Positions 1 through 10,200 of a DNA stretch of 47,468 nucleotides are shown here, in pieces. The notes beneath the pieces were generated by a model, which saw nothing but the letters and a program-made list of their open reading frames with translations, was not told the DNA's origin and ran no database searches. Source of the DNA: Corynebacterium striatum ATCC 6940 (GTDB taxonomy: Bacteria > Actinomycetota > Actinomycetes > Mycobacteriales > Mycobacteriaceae); assembly GCF_000159135.1 (NCBI RefSeq), contig NZ_GG667519.1:9085-56552 (forward strand). Reading direction: 5' to 3'. The position numbers were made by a program, and so were the translations under genes. Numbering within the stretch: position 1 is the stretch's first letter; each line of letters starts with the position of its first letter.

Positions 1-1
1 T

Positions 2-175
2 GAACTAATTCATGCCCAGGGCCCGTGGACGTCGGTCGGAGAAGTCGAACTGGCCACCTTGCGGTGGGTGCATTGGTGGAACACCAAGCGGCTTCATGAA
101 GCTTTGGACTACGCCACCCCACAGGAAATAGAAACCGAGTACTATCTCACCGAGCCCATCAACACGGGGCCGTAA
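2..175 (+). CDS. IS3-family transposase, C-terminal fragment (5' end outside the window)
   Basis: The frame is open from the left edge to a TAA at 173-175 and encodes 57 residues. The text WWNTKRLHEALDY followed by a TPxE-type segment is the classic end of the DDE integrase core of IS3-family transposases (OrfB): the W-WN--R-H--L pattern just after the catalytic glutamate. That glutamate would lie in the missing upstream part. The transposase acts on the ends of its own insertion sequence. The gene is cut by the window edge, so it could be intact in the genome. The likely right end of the element is near 205. Family assignment is firm; subgroup is not. Confidence 0.85.
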   Translation, partial: ELIHAQGPWTSVGEVELATLRWVHWWNTKRLHEALDYATPQEIETEYYLTEPINTGP

Positions 176-180
176 AAGAA

Positions 181-205
181 GCGGAACTAAACCCAGGACG
201 CTTCA
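181..205. repeat. Probable right terminal repeat of the IS3-family element
   Basis: The stretch ends in CCCAGGACGCTTCA at 205, 30 nt after the transposase stop, where an IS3-family right end (terminating in CA) is expected. The left end is outside the window, so the inverted match cannot be shown. The assignment rests on position and on resemblance to actinobacterial IS3 ends beginning TGAAGCG. Confidence 0.4.
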
Positions 206-255
206 AAGTGACTTCAGTGATGTCGGTAATCGGGGGGTTCGCATTCTCGATGAAT

Positions 256-292
256 TGTTAGCGGACATGAGAAACTGACCAGTGGCGGACAC
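256..292 (+). repeat. Left terminal inverted repeat of the MITE-like element
   Basis: This arm pairs with 797-833; the three mismatches are at arm positions 5, 16 and 17. It contains GCGGACA at 261-267 and again at 285-291. Confidence 0.8.
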
Positions 293-796
293 CACGGGGG
301 CAGGGCGTGTTCGAATGATTGACTCGTCCTGTTGGAGTATGGTAAGCGAACTTATCCCCTCTGGTTCAGAGCCCTGTTGTGACGTCGATCTAGCGCTGGG
401 ATGCTCCTCGAGTTCGAACGACGATGACGTGGTGCATCAGCCGACCGATGGGAGCCGTGTTGTTCGGTGTCGGGCGCACCTGTGGCATGAGGTCCGTGAA
501 GCTTGGCACATGTGATTTCACGGAACGTGCCGACGGCGCGGCCGCGTGCTGTGGTTGCCTTCGATAGGCACGAGGAACCCGGTGTTGGAGTCACCATCGG
601 CGCCGGCGGGGCCACAGACCTGACACCTCAACTTCACCCCTACTTCTTCTAGAAGACAATTGCTGCTGATTAGAGACGGAGTCAGGTCCGACCGCGCTTT
701 TCGCTAGATGAGTCCGGTTAGACTCTTCTATCGAACATCGGATGAAGACCCCTTATTTTCCTACCCCCAATAAAAACCCCCAACCCCCTAAATCCC

Positions 797-833
797 GTGT
801 CCGCCACTGGTCAGTTATTCATGTCCGCCAACA
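797..833 (-). repeat. Right terminal inverted repeat of the MITE-like element
   Basis: This is the reverse complement of 256-292 apart from three positions. It ends in CCAACA immediately before the TGAAT duplication. Confidence 0.8.
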
Positions 834-1193
834 TGAATTGAACCGCGTAGCCTTTGACGAAACTCGTCACTTACGGAATGGTGATGATGCGGATAAATTT
901 AATGAGGGAAACTCAAAAAATCGGCTGGCACGAGTTGTTGAAGTAGAACTTCCAGGACCAGCGAATAGTGAACTGCGTAGTTTTGTTCGTAAGGCAGTTT
1001 CGTTAGCTCATTCGATAAAACACGCACCGAACTCATCGCGCCGTGAAGCTGGCATAATCGCTGATTCCGTAATCATGCTTGTCAATATTTTTCGGCGGAT
1101 GTTTGAAAGCGTGTGATGGAACATTTAATTGAAAAGAGTCGGTGAGCAAACATCGTCGCGACATAGAGCGAAACGATGCTTGGTCAAAAGTAA

Positions 1194-1221
1194 AGGGCCA
1201 GTTCAAGTACGAACTGGCCCT
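1194..1221 (-). terminator. Rho-independent terminator of fas
   Basis: A perfect 11-bp stem (AGGGCCAGTTC / GAACTGGCCCT) with a 6-nt loop lies 12 nt beyond the fas stop codon. On the minus strand it is followed by TTTACTTTT. It overlaps a short plus-strand ORF (1142-1330), which argues against that ORF being a gene. Confidence 0.85.
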
Positions 1222-1233
1222 GATTGCTAGAGG

Positions 1234-4200
1234 CTACGCACTCGGAAACTTACCGTTGCTGCCCAGGCGCGCACCGGCGTCGAGGAGCATGGAGATTTCC
1301 GCGGCCTTGTCGGCGTCGACGAGGCCGTAGCCGTCAATCATCACCTTGGCGTCGGCGTGCGGCAGGCGGCGGCCGTCGATGATCTCAAAGAGCGGCGCGC
1401 GGCCCAGCATGCCGGCCTCGAAGCGGGCATGACCCGCGGCGAGGCGCTGCTCGGCACGCTCGCGCCAAGCAGCTGCAGCGTCAGTGCCGCGCTGCTTGGC
1501 GACGGCCTTCTCAAACACGCCCGGGTGCGCGTACACGATGAGTGCGCCGACGTGTCCGAAGCCGAGCGAGGTGAGCGCCGCGGCTTTCACGCTGCGGCCC
1601 GAGGCTGCCAGATCCAGCGGCGAACGCAGCCACACGAGGTTCTTCGCCTTCGGTGCGATGAGGGGATCGACACAGTCCAGCGAGACGTTGGCGGGGATGC
1701 GCCCGGTGCGGAAGACGTCGATGATACCGCCGGTCTGGAAGAGCGCGGCACCCGCCTTGGAGTGGCCGGTGAGCGTCTTTTGCGAGATGACGAACATCGG
1801 CTGATCCGCGTCGCGGCCGATAGCTGGCCACAGGATGGAGTGCAGCTCGGACTCGTTCGGGTCGTTGGCGTTGGTGGAGGTGTCGTGCTTAGACAGGACC
1901 GAGACGTCGTTTGGCGTCAGACCCAACCCGCGCAGCGAGCGTGCTAGACGAGAGTTCTCGCGACCACGACCGGCGCCCAGGGCGCCGAGGCCCGGAGCTG
2001 GAATGGAGGTGTGGGCGCCGTCGCCGTAGGAAGCGGCGTGGGCGACCACGGCGAGCACCGGAAGGCCCAGCTCTTGCGCGAGACTACCGCGCACAAGCAG
2101 GACGGTGCCGCCACCCTCGCCCTCGAGGAAGCCGCCGCGGCGGCGGTCGTTGGCGCGGGAGATGAAGCGCTCGTCGATGCCCTTCGCAGTCATCGCTGCG
2201 GTCTGCGCGGTGGCGTTCATGTCGCCAAAGCCCTGCAGCGACTCGACCTGAACGTCGTCGATGCCACCGGCGACCACGACGTCTGCCTTGCCCAGTGCAA
2301 TCTTGTCGACGCCCTCCTCGATGGACACCGCGGCCGTGGCGCAGGCGCCGATGGGGTGGATCATCGAGCCGTATCCGCCGACCAAGGACTGCATGGTGTG
2401 AGCCGCGATGATGTTCGGCAGTGCTTCCTGCAGGATGTCGGATGGGCGCTCCTCGCCGAGGAAGCGGGAGACGAAGACCTTGTGCAGGGACTCCATGCCG
2501 CCGATGCCGGTGCCCTGCGTGGTGGCAACCTGGCCTGGGTGGATGGACTGCAGCAGCTCAGCAGGGGAGAAGCCGGCCTGGATGAAGGCGTCGACGGCCG
2601 TGACCAGGTTCCAGACCGCCATGCGGTCGAGTGCGTCGAGCATGTGGTCCGGGATGCCCCAGCGGGCGGCGTCGAAGTTGTCTGGCATCTGCGCGGCCAC
2701 GGTGCGGGTGAGCGTGGCCTTGCGCGGTACCTTTGCGGTGGCGCCCTTGCGGCGGGTGACCTCCCATTCGCCGTCAGCCTCGCGGATGCTGGTGAACTCT
2801 GGGTCGGCCCCGGCGATGTCGCGGGCGGTGGCCTCGGAATCGACGGTGAAGGTGATGTCGCGGTCCAAGAACACTGTGGTCAGGTCGATGGAGCCGCGGT
2901 CAACCAGGTGGTACTTATCGGTGAGCTCGCGGATGCCGGCGCGGGCCACGACCTCGTCGTGGAAACGCTCGTAGATGTCCTCTTCCGCAATCTGTTCGTC
3001 AGTCTCACCGATGAACCAGCCCGGCGTGGGCTCCTCGTGCCATGCGATGAGGCCGGTCATCCACGCGAGCTCGATGACACCGGCGGCGGTCAACTCGGCG
3101 GAGCCGTCGCGCTGCAGACCGTACTCGGCCTCGAAGCGGGTGCGGCCGGAACCCCAGGAGCTTACCTCGCCGATACCGGCGATAACCACCATGTCGTCGA
3201 GATCGGTGGTGATGTCGCCAAGTTCCTCAGCCAGCTGCGGCTGCACCGGGCGCACCGGGGAAGGCAGTGCCTTGATGCGGGCGGTGGTGTCCTTGGCGGC
3301 ACTTTCTGTAGCGGACTGTGCAGCAGGCTTCTCGACCTCTAGAGAAGTCAGCGAGAATCCTTCGAGACCGCCGGTGAGGTCTGCCTCGATCGGGCGTTCG
3401 GTGGCGCGGGCGCGGGACTCGGCGGAAGCTAGGTCTAGCAACTCAGAGGAGATTTCCTCCGGCGACCACACGTGGATGCCGGCCTTCTGCGCGGCTGGAA
3501 CGAGGACATCGTTGCCGCCCATGAGGTGAGTGCCTGCGACCCAGCCGATCTTGGCTTGCGCAAGGGTGACGCCGGCAGGCCAACCAGCCTCGACGTTCCA
3601 CTTGGCCAGGATGGCGTCGAGCGCGGCTTTGACTTCGCCATAAGCACCGTCGCCGCCGAAGGTGCCGCGGTTGGGCGAGCCCGGCAGGACCACGTGGCAC
3701 CGGGTGGGACTCGGGGCCTTAACCGCGAGGTCAGAGAGACCGCCGATGAGGCGCTCGACCGACCACAGCAGCAGGCGAGCCTGGGTCTCCGTGGAGGAGC
3801 CGGCGTCTGCAAGCGAGCCGGAAACAGACGGTGCCGCGAATGGGAATGCCAAGGTTGGGGTGAGCGCTGGCTTGAGAATCTTCACCTCGTTGCCCACGGA
3901 TTCGCGCTGCTCGGAGCCGATCCACTCCACCAGGGAGTCCACGTCGCGGAAGCTGGTGAGGTTGGCCGGAACCAACCACAGGGCAGATCCCTGACGGCCG
4001 TGCTCGGCGTAGAGGCGGCGGGCGAATTCCTTACGGGACTGGGTCACTCGCGATGCCGTCATGATGACGGTTGCACCGTCTGCGAGGAGGCGCTCGACAA
4101 GTGCGGTGGCGATGGAACCAGGAGCGGCACCGGTGACGAGGGCGACGTCACCGGCGTAAGCGCCGTGTGCGGTGGACTCGGCGGCTGCGGCTATCTGCTC

Positions 4201-7200
4201 GAAGTGGGCATTCTCGACGGCGGTGTTGCCCGAGCGTGCCCACCAACGGGCCTGTTCAGCCACGGTGGCGCCGGCGCCCTGGAAAGCGGCAGGCTGCGCG
4301 CGCTCGTCGTCGGCCGCGATCTCGCCAAGTGCTACGCGGGCGAGGCGCTCGCGGGCGGTGGCCCAGGCGTCGTCGAAAAGCACGGCGTGTGCCGCGTCGA
4401 AAGAAGGGGTGACGGACTTGAGCCAGCCGGAACCGAGCTCGGCTTCGACGGTCTCGATGACCTCGGTGTCTGGGGCGGTGGCCTCGGCAGGCTCGGCGAC
4501 GTGGCCGAGCTGGGTGAGGACCTGGCGGGCCACGGTGGCGAGCACGCCGTTCTCACCGGTCACGGTCTCGGCGTAGGCCTCGAGGGCAGCGGAATCCACG
4601 ACCCCGCCGGAGGCTCCACCTGCGGCAGCGCCCTTGGAGACACTGGCGCCGTGCGCATTGGCGACGCCTTGGACGGCGGCGTCGATAAGCTCGTGCGCCG
4701 CGGACTTGCTGGTGGCGCTGGACGGAACCGTGTTCAGGCTGCCGCCGCGGACAGAATCCTCGTCGCGGGAGCCGAGCAGGATTTCAGCCTCGACGTGGGC
4801 GACCCAAGACTCGGGCAGGCCCCAGGTGCCGGTGACGTACTCGGCCACCGCGGTGGGCTTGAGGCCCGCAGCGCCGAGCAGCTGGCGCAGGCGTGCGGTG
4901 ACGGCTTCGCCAAGGACGCTGCCGAAAGGCGCGTAGCCAGGGGCGGCGGCGTTGACCTTTTCGCGCAGCGAGGCGACGTCGGCGTCTGCGGCGCCGTCGA
5001 TTGCAGGCACGCCGATCTCAGCGGACATGTCCATCAGGAGCTGGTTGCGGCGCGAGGAAACGCCGTTGGTGAGCTCCTCGATGTTTTCGGAGTCGTTGAT
5101 CTGGTCGATGCGGATCTTGTTCTGGAACGCGAAGAGCACCATGATGGCCTCGGCCGCGCGGAAGGTGAGCTCAGGGGCGGCACCTGCGGAAGGCGCAGCC
5201 GGGGCAGGAACTGCGGGAGCGGACTCGGCCGGGGCTGGCGCGGATTCAGCGGCTGGGGTGGCTGGAGCAGCTGGGACCGACGCGGCCTCGACAGCCGGTT
5301 CCTCTGTCTCGGGGGCGGTCTCGGGCTCTGGTGCTGCCTGGACGTCCTGGAGCATGACCTGGTCTTGGTCGCGCTCGACGTTGAATACGGGCAGGTCGCG
5401 GCCTGCCACGGCCAGGGAGCGCTTGGCCAAGTTGGTCAGGGTTGGGGAGGCGGCAAGGCCGACCTCGATTAATTGATCGACCTCGTCGAAGAGCAGTTCC
5501 TGGGTCTCAATCCAGCGCACCGGGGAGGCGAACTGCCAGGACAGCAGCTCGATGAGAAGCAGGCGGGCGAGTGCCTGCGGCCCAAGCGAGGAGGCGTCGA
5601 GGCCGTCGAGCTTGCCAGAAGGAGCCATCGGGGCCACGGTGTCGACGAATTCTTGGGTCAGCTCGAACGGCACTGCCACGAGGTTCGGCACGTAGCGGCC
5701 GACCAGCGCGTCGAGGTCAAGCTCAGCCGGGAGGAGCTCGTCGAGCTTCTCCGCAAACGCGGCCACGCCATCGCGCAGCACGCGGGAGTGGAACGGGACA
5801 TCGATGCCCGGAACCATCACGGCTGCGCGTTCCTTGACAGCGTTGGCGCGGCGGACCAGCTCGCGCAGGCCGGCCTTGGTGCCAGCCACGGAGTACTGCT
5901 GACCGCGGATGTTGTAGTTGACGATTTCTAGGAACTCGCCGGTTTCTTCTGCAATGGAGGCGACGTAGGCGTCCACCTCATCGCCGCTCACACCGATCAT
6001 GTTCGGACGCAGCGCGGCCATGGCGTACTCGGAGTTGCCCTCCGCGTCGCGTGGAACGAGGCTGCCCATCGCGGAGCCGCGGGAGTAGACGATGTCGATG
6101 ACCGCTTCAAGGTCAAAGATGTTAGCCAGCGAGGCCAGCGCTGTGTACTCGCCGAGGGAGTGGCCGGCGTACATCGAGTTGGAGCCGATGGCGTTGTTCT
6201 CACGCAGGCGCTCGGTCTGTGCGTACGCCACGACTGCCAGGGCGACCTGGGTGAATTGGGTCAGGTGCAAAACACCCTGTGGGTGCACGAAGGTCTGCTC
6301 GCCGACGCGCAGGGAAGTGGGGTTGTCATCGATGACGTGTCGGATGCTAAAGCCCAGTGCTTCGCGGGTGTGCTGGTCGGCGCGGCGCCAGACCTCGCGT
6401 GCGGCTGGGGAAGCGTCGCGGTCGCCCTTGCCCATGCCCTCGGTCTGGATGCCCTGGCCTGGGTAGACATAAGCGGTGCGCGGCTGCGCAAGCAGTGCCT
6501 GGCCACGGGAAACGACCTCGCCGCCTATGCGGCACGTGACTTCGAGGGCCACGTGGATACCCTTGCGGCCCACGCGCTCGACGACGATGTCAATGAAATC
6601 GTGCAACTGAACCATGCCGTACATGGAGTAGGTCCAGCCCACGACCTGGCCGTGCCGCGCGGCCAGGTGTTGCGCAGTGGCCGAGAGCCACATGCCGTGG
6701 ACCAGCGGTGCCTGGAGGTTCACCAGCTGTGCGGCGTTGTAGGAGGTGTGAATGGGGTTGTAGTCGCCGGAGACCAGCGCGAATGGGGTCATGTCGTGCG
6801 GCGCGGTGACGGTCCCACGATCCACGAAGGAGCGTGGCGTGGACTCGACCTTGGAGGCAGACTTGCCGCCGCCCCACTCAGGCGCAGGCTTCGGCATCGC
6901 GGTGCCGGTGGCGCGGCCGCGGATGGCAAAGCGCTGCATCTGGGTTGCGACGATCTCTTCGGTGCTGTGGTCTTTGAGCTCTAGCTCTACGGTGACGATG
7001 CGCCCGGAGACGGACTCGTCGATGGCGGTGCACTTGGAGGTGACGTCGATGCGGCGGCCGTCGGCGAGAGTCGCAAGCGGAACGCGGACGTCCACGACGT
7101 GGTCCAAGTGCACAGCATTGAGCAGGCCCTCGATGACGGGGTAGCCGTCCTCCAAAAGGCCCGAACCTAGCGCGGTGTAGATGGCCGGCCAGCAGGGGCC

Positions 7201-10200
7201 GACGAGGACGTCCGGGGTGCCCACGGTGGCGTCCTCGCTGGCAGGAAGCGCGGCACCGGTGACTGCGGTGTGCGCCTCCAGCAAGGAGGCCGGCAGGTGG
7301 AAGGAGTAGTGGGCCACACCATAAGGTGCGTCCTCGCTGATTGAACCTTCTTCAATGCGCGGCATCTGCGTGATCTCGTCGCCCTGCTCAGACGTGGAAC
7401 CCACGCCGGCCAGGCCCTCGAGCAGGGTGAAGACGGAGGCCGGGAGGCGCTCCTCCGAGACCACCGGGGAGCCGCCGGTAGCAACTCCCTCGGGAAGGTC
7501 GACGGGAACGGTGACCTCGCGGACGTAGAACGGGCGCTGGTCCTCCGGCAGGTGGTCCCAATAAGAATCGGCGGTGATGACGATCTCCCAGTTGCCGTCC
7601 GCGTCTTGGCGCAGGCTGTAGGCGTTATCGTCCATCTCATAGGCCGGGTTGGCCATGAGGTGGCCATGCCAGACCAAGGTCGGTGCGGCCTTGATGAAGG
7701 CGGCCTCGTCCTGTGCGGCCTGCAGGCGAGAGAATACCTGCTGCGGGGTCTGGCCCGCGGCCAGCAGGGAGTCCGTGGTGGCCTGTTCGAAGCGGGCAAG
7801 CAGCTCGGCTACCGGCTCGTTCTTCTTGGTGATGCCAGCGACGGCCACTGGGCCCGGGATGATGCGCACCTGGTCCGCGGTGTAGCGCTCGTCCTGTGCC
7901 TGCCACAGGGTGTCTTTGCCGAACCAGACCTTGAGGTCGCCATCGATGGCGGGCACCCACGGCATCGGCTTGACGTGCTTGTAGTGCAGGGAAATCCACC
8001 ATGCGGCGTCGCGCGGGGACACGCTTGTCGACGTCGCCTCCGGGTAGGCCGCCAGCAAACGCGCCGCCGCGGCCGGAGCGTCGTGGACCTCGTCGATGGA
8101 GTTAAAGAGGGTATCGATCTCGCCGTGGTCGGCGCTGTTGAGACGCGCCTCGATGCGGTGAAGGAGGTCGAAGAAGCGGTCATCCCACGTGGGGTCCACG
8201 AACGGGTGAGCCAGTTCGACGAAGCGCTCGAGCCATTCCGCGTAGGTCATTTTCTCGACGTCGCCGAAGTAAGGCTTCGACGTCTTGTTCAGCGCGGTGA
8301 TGATTTCTTCGCGGTGGGCGGGGTAGTCCTCGATGCTCAAAGAAGTGATGAGACGGGAGGCAGCCGCAAAAGAGTTGTCCAGGTCGTGGATGTCTGCCAA
8401 CAAGTGCGACTGGGAGGAGGCCACGCCGTTGGTACCGGCACCGCGGCCGACCCAACCATCATTTTCGGTTGGTGAAATACCGGAGGTTTTCACCAACAGG
8501 TCCTTGACGGAGTCGGTGGCCTTAGCCTCCTTGGTGGCCATGGCGACGGTGCCGATGAACACGGCGTCGACAGGCATGGCGTGCAGGTTATAAGCCTGTG
8601 ACCACTCGCCGGTGAGGTAGTCCGCCGCGCGCTCCGGGGAGTAGATGCCGCCTCCGACGGCGAGGACGACGTTGCGGTGCGCGCGGACCTCGGCGTAGGT
8701 TTCGAGCAGCATGTCATCGAGGTTGACCCACGAGTGGTGACCGCCTGCGTGGCCGTCCTCGACCTGCATGATGATCTGGTCATCCGGGTAGGCGGCAGCG
8801 ATCTTGAGAACGTCGCGAATCTGCTTCGCAGTGCCCGGCTTGAAAGAGATGTAAGGGAAGCCATCGGCATGAAGCTGGGCGAGGAGCTCGCCGGCCTCGT
8901 CTACCTCCGGGATACCCGCGGAGATGCACACGCCGTTGAAGGAAGCACCAGCGGCGCGAGCCTTCGGCACGATGCGAGCCTGGCCGAACTGCAGGTTCCA
9001 CAGGTAGCGGTCGAAGAACATGGTGTTGAACTGCGCAGTGCGGCCTGGCTCCAGGTGCTTTTCCATCACAGCGAGGTGAGCACGGAAGACCTCGTCGGAG
9101 TACATGCCGCCGCCGGCCATCTCGGTCCAGTGCCCGGCGTTGGCTGCTGCGGCCACGATCTCGCCATCAGCTGAGGTCGGCGTCATGCCACCCAGCATGA
9201 TGGGGGACAGGCCGGTGAGATCAGAGAAGCGGGTCTGGGTAAACGCGCGGCCGCCCGGCAGCTCGACAACGCGCGGCGCGAATTCGGAGTAGTCCACGGA
9301 CGTGGGGAGGGAATTTCCGGGGATTGCTAGAGCATCGAGATCCTGCGGGCTGCCCGCAGACACCACGACGATGCCACTGCCTTCGACGACGCGCTTAGTG
9401 ATGTTGGCCAGCGAGCGATCCAGCACGATGAAGTGACGAGACTTCAGCTTAGCCAGGACCTGCGGCCAGTTGTGCTCGTTGACCAGGATAGATTCTGCCT
9501 GCTCGCGAGCGTTTTCAGCGTCGAGGCCACAGGCGGTGGCCAGTTCGACGGTGCGCTCGGCAGCGGGCGCGAGAATGGCGTTGTGGAAAGGAAGAGCCAC
9601 GGGCAGCTCGGTGTATTGCGGCTCAAGGGGGTCGCCGCCGATGGTGCGCTCTTCGAGGGAATCGTTGAAGGCCTGTACTGCGGAGTCGAGCGCTGTGCGG
9701 GTTGCAGCGAGATCCTCCGGGGAGCCGGAGAGCGCAAAATGCTGGCGGGCGTTGACCACGGCGATTACCGTGGTGCCGCGCAGGTTCTCCGTGATGAATT
9801 CACGGGAAAGGTCACGGATGGAAACCATCTGGGAACGGGTATCGGAACCGCCTCCGGCGTTGGCGGCGGTGCCCATCAGCAGGGCGAGGGCGAGGGCTTC
9901 CGCAGGCTTGTCGACGGCCATTTCGCCCAAGGATCCCTGGGAGTGTCCGGCGGTCTCGTTGATGATGACTCCGAGGTTGCGCAGCTGTTCGATGGTGGCG
10001 ATTTGGCTGAGCACGATGCCGGGGATGGATACGGCCGGGGAGGCGTCGAGCGCGGCGGCAGTGGCAGCGGCAGTCACAGTAGCAGCATCCCCTTCGAGCA
10101 GTTGCTCGAGGCGCTCGATGGCGCCTGGGCAGCTCGAGGCGATGGCTCGTGCGGCAGGGCCGGTGATGCGGCGGGCCTCGGCGAGCACCTCCCGCAGGTT

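Larger units (their letters stand above)
256..833. mobile_element. 578-bp non-autonomous (MITE-like) element with IS21-type ends
   Basis: The ends are inverted repeats at 256-292 and 797-833, matching at 34 of 37 positions, beginning TGTT and ending AACA. Each arm carries two copies of a GCGGACA word around the core ACTGACCAGTGGCGGACAC. Terminal arms with internally repeated short words are typical of IS21-family elements. The element is flanked by TGAAT at 251-255 and 834-838, a 5-bp target duplication in the 4-8 bp range of that family. The inside holds no istA/istB and no convincing coding frame, so it would need a transposase from elsewhere. The IS21 assignment is inference from end structure; the inverted repeats and duplication are seen directly. 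Confidence 0.75.
206..1116 (+). pseudogene. Gene remnant truncated by an IS3 element and split by a small IS21-like element
   Basis: The right part (from 834 to the TGA at 1114-1116) encodes about 93 residues in moderately AT-rich DNA, with segments such as RLARVVEVELPGP and REAGIIADSVIMLVNIFRR. If the element at 256-833 and one 5-bp duplication are removed, the frame joins without a stop to the sequence left of it, which reads SDFSDVGNRGVRILDE. It stays open back to the IS3 right end near 205. The 5' part of the gene, including its start, is therefore missing, probably lost to the IS3 insertion. The ATG at 742 lies inside the small element and is probably fortuitous. I do not recognise the protein family; lower GC than the neighbours suggests an accessory origin. 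Confidence 0.55.

Noticed and set aside
282..615. Short ORFs on both strands inside the MITE-like element
   Set aside because: Composition is random, there is no binding site, and they overlap each other within non-coding element DNA.
742..833. ATG at 742 as the true start of the 124-codon ORF
   Set aside because: The first 30 codons lie inside the mobile element and its terminal repeat; the frame is better explained as a split older gene.
1142..1330. Plus-strand 62-codon ORF after the gene remnant
   Set aside because: It runs through the fas terminator stem and into the antisense of the fas end; there is no family resemblance.
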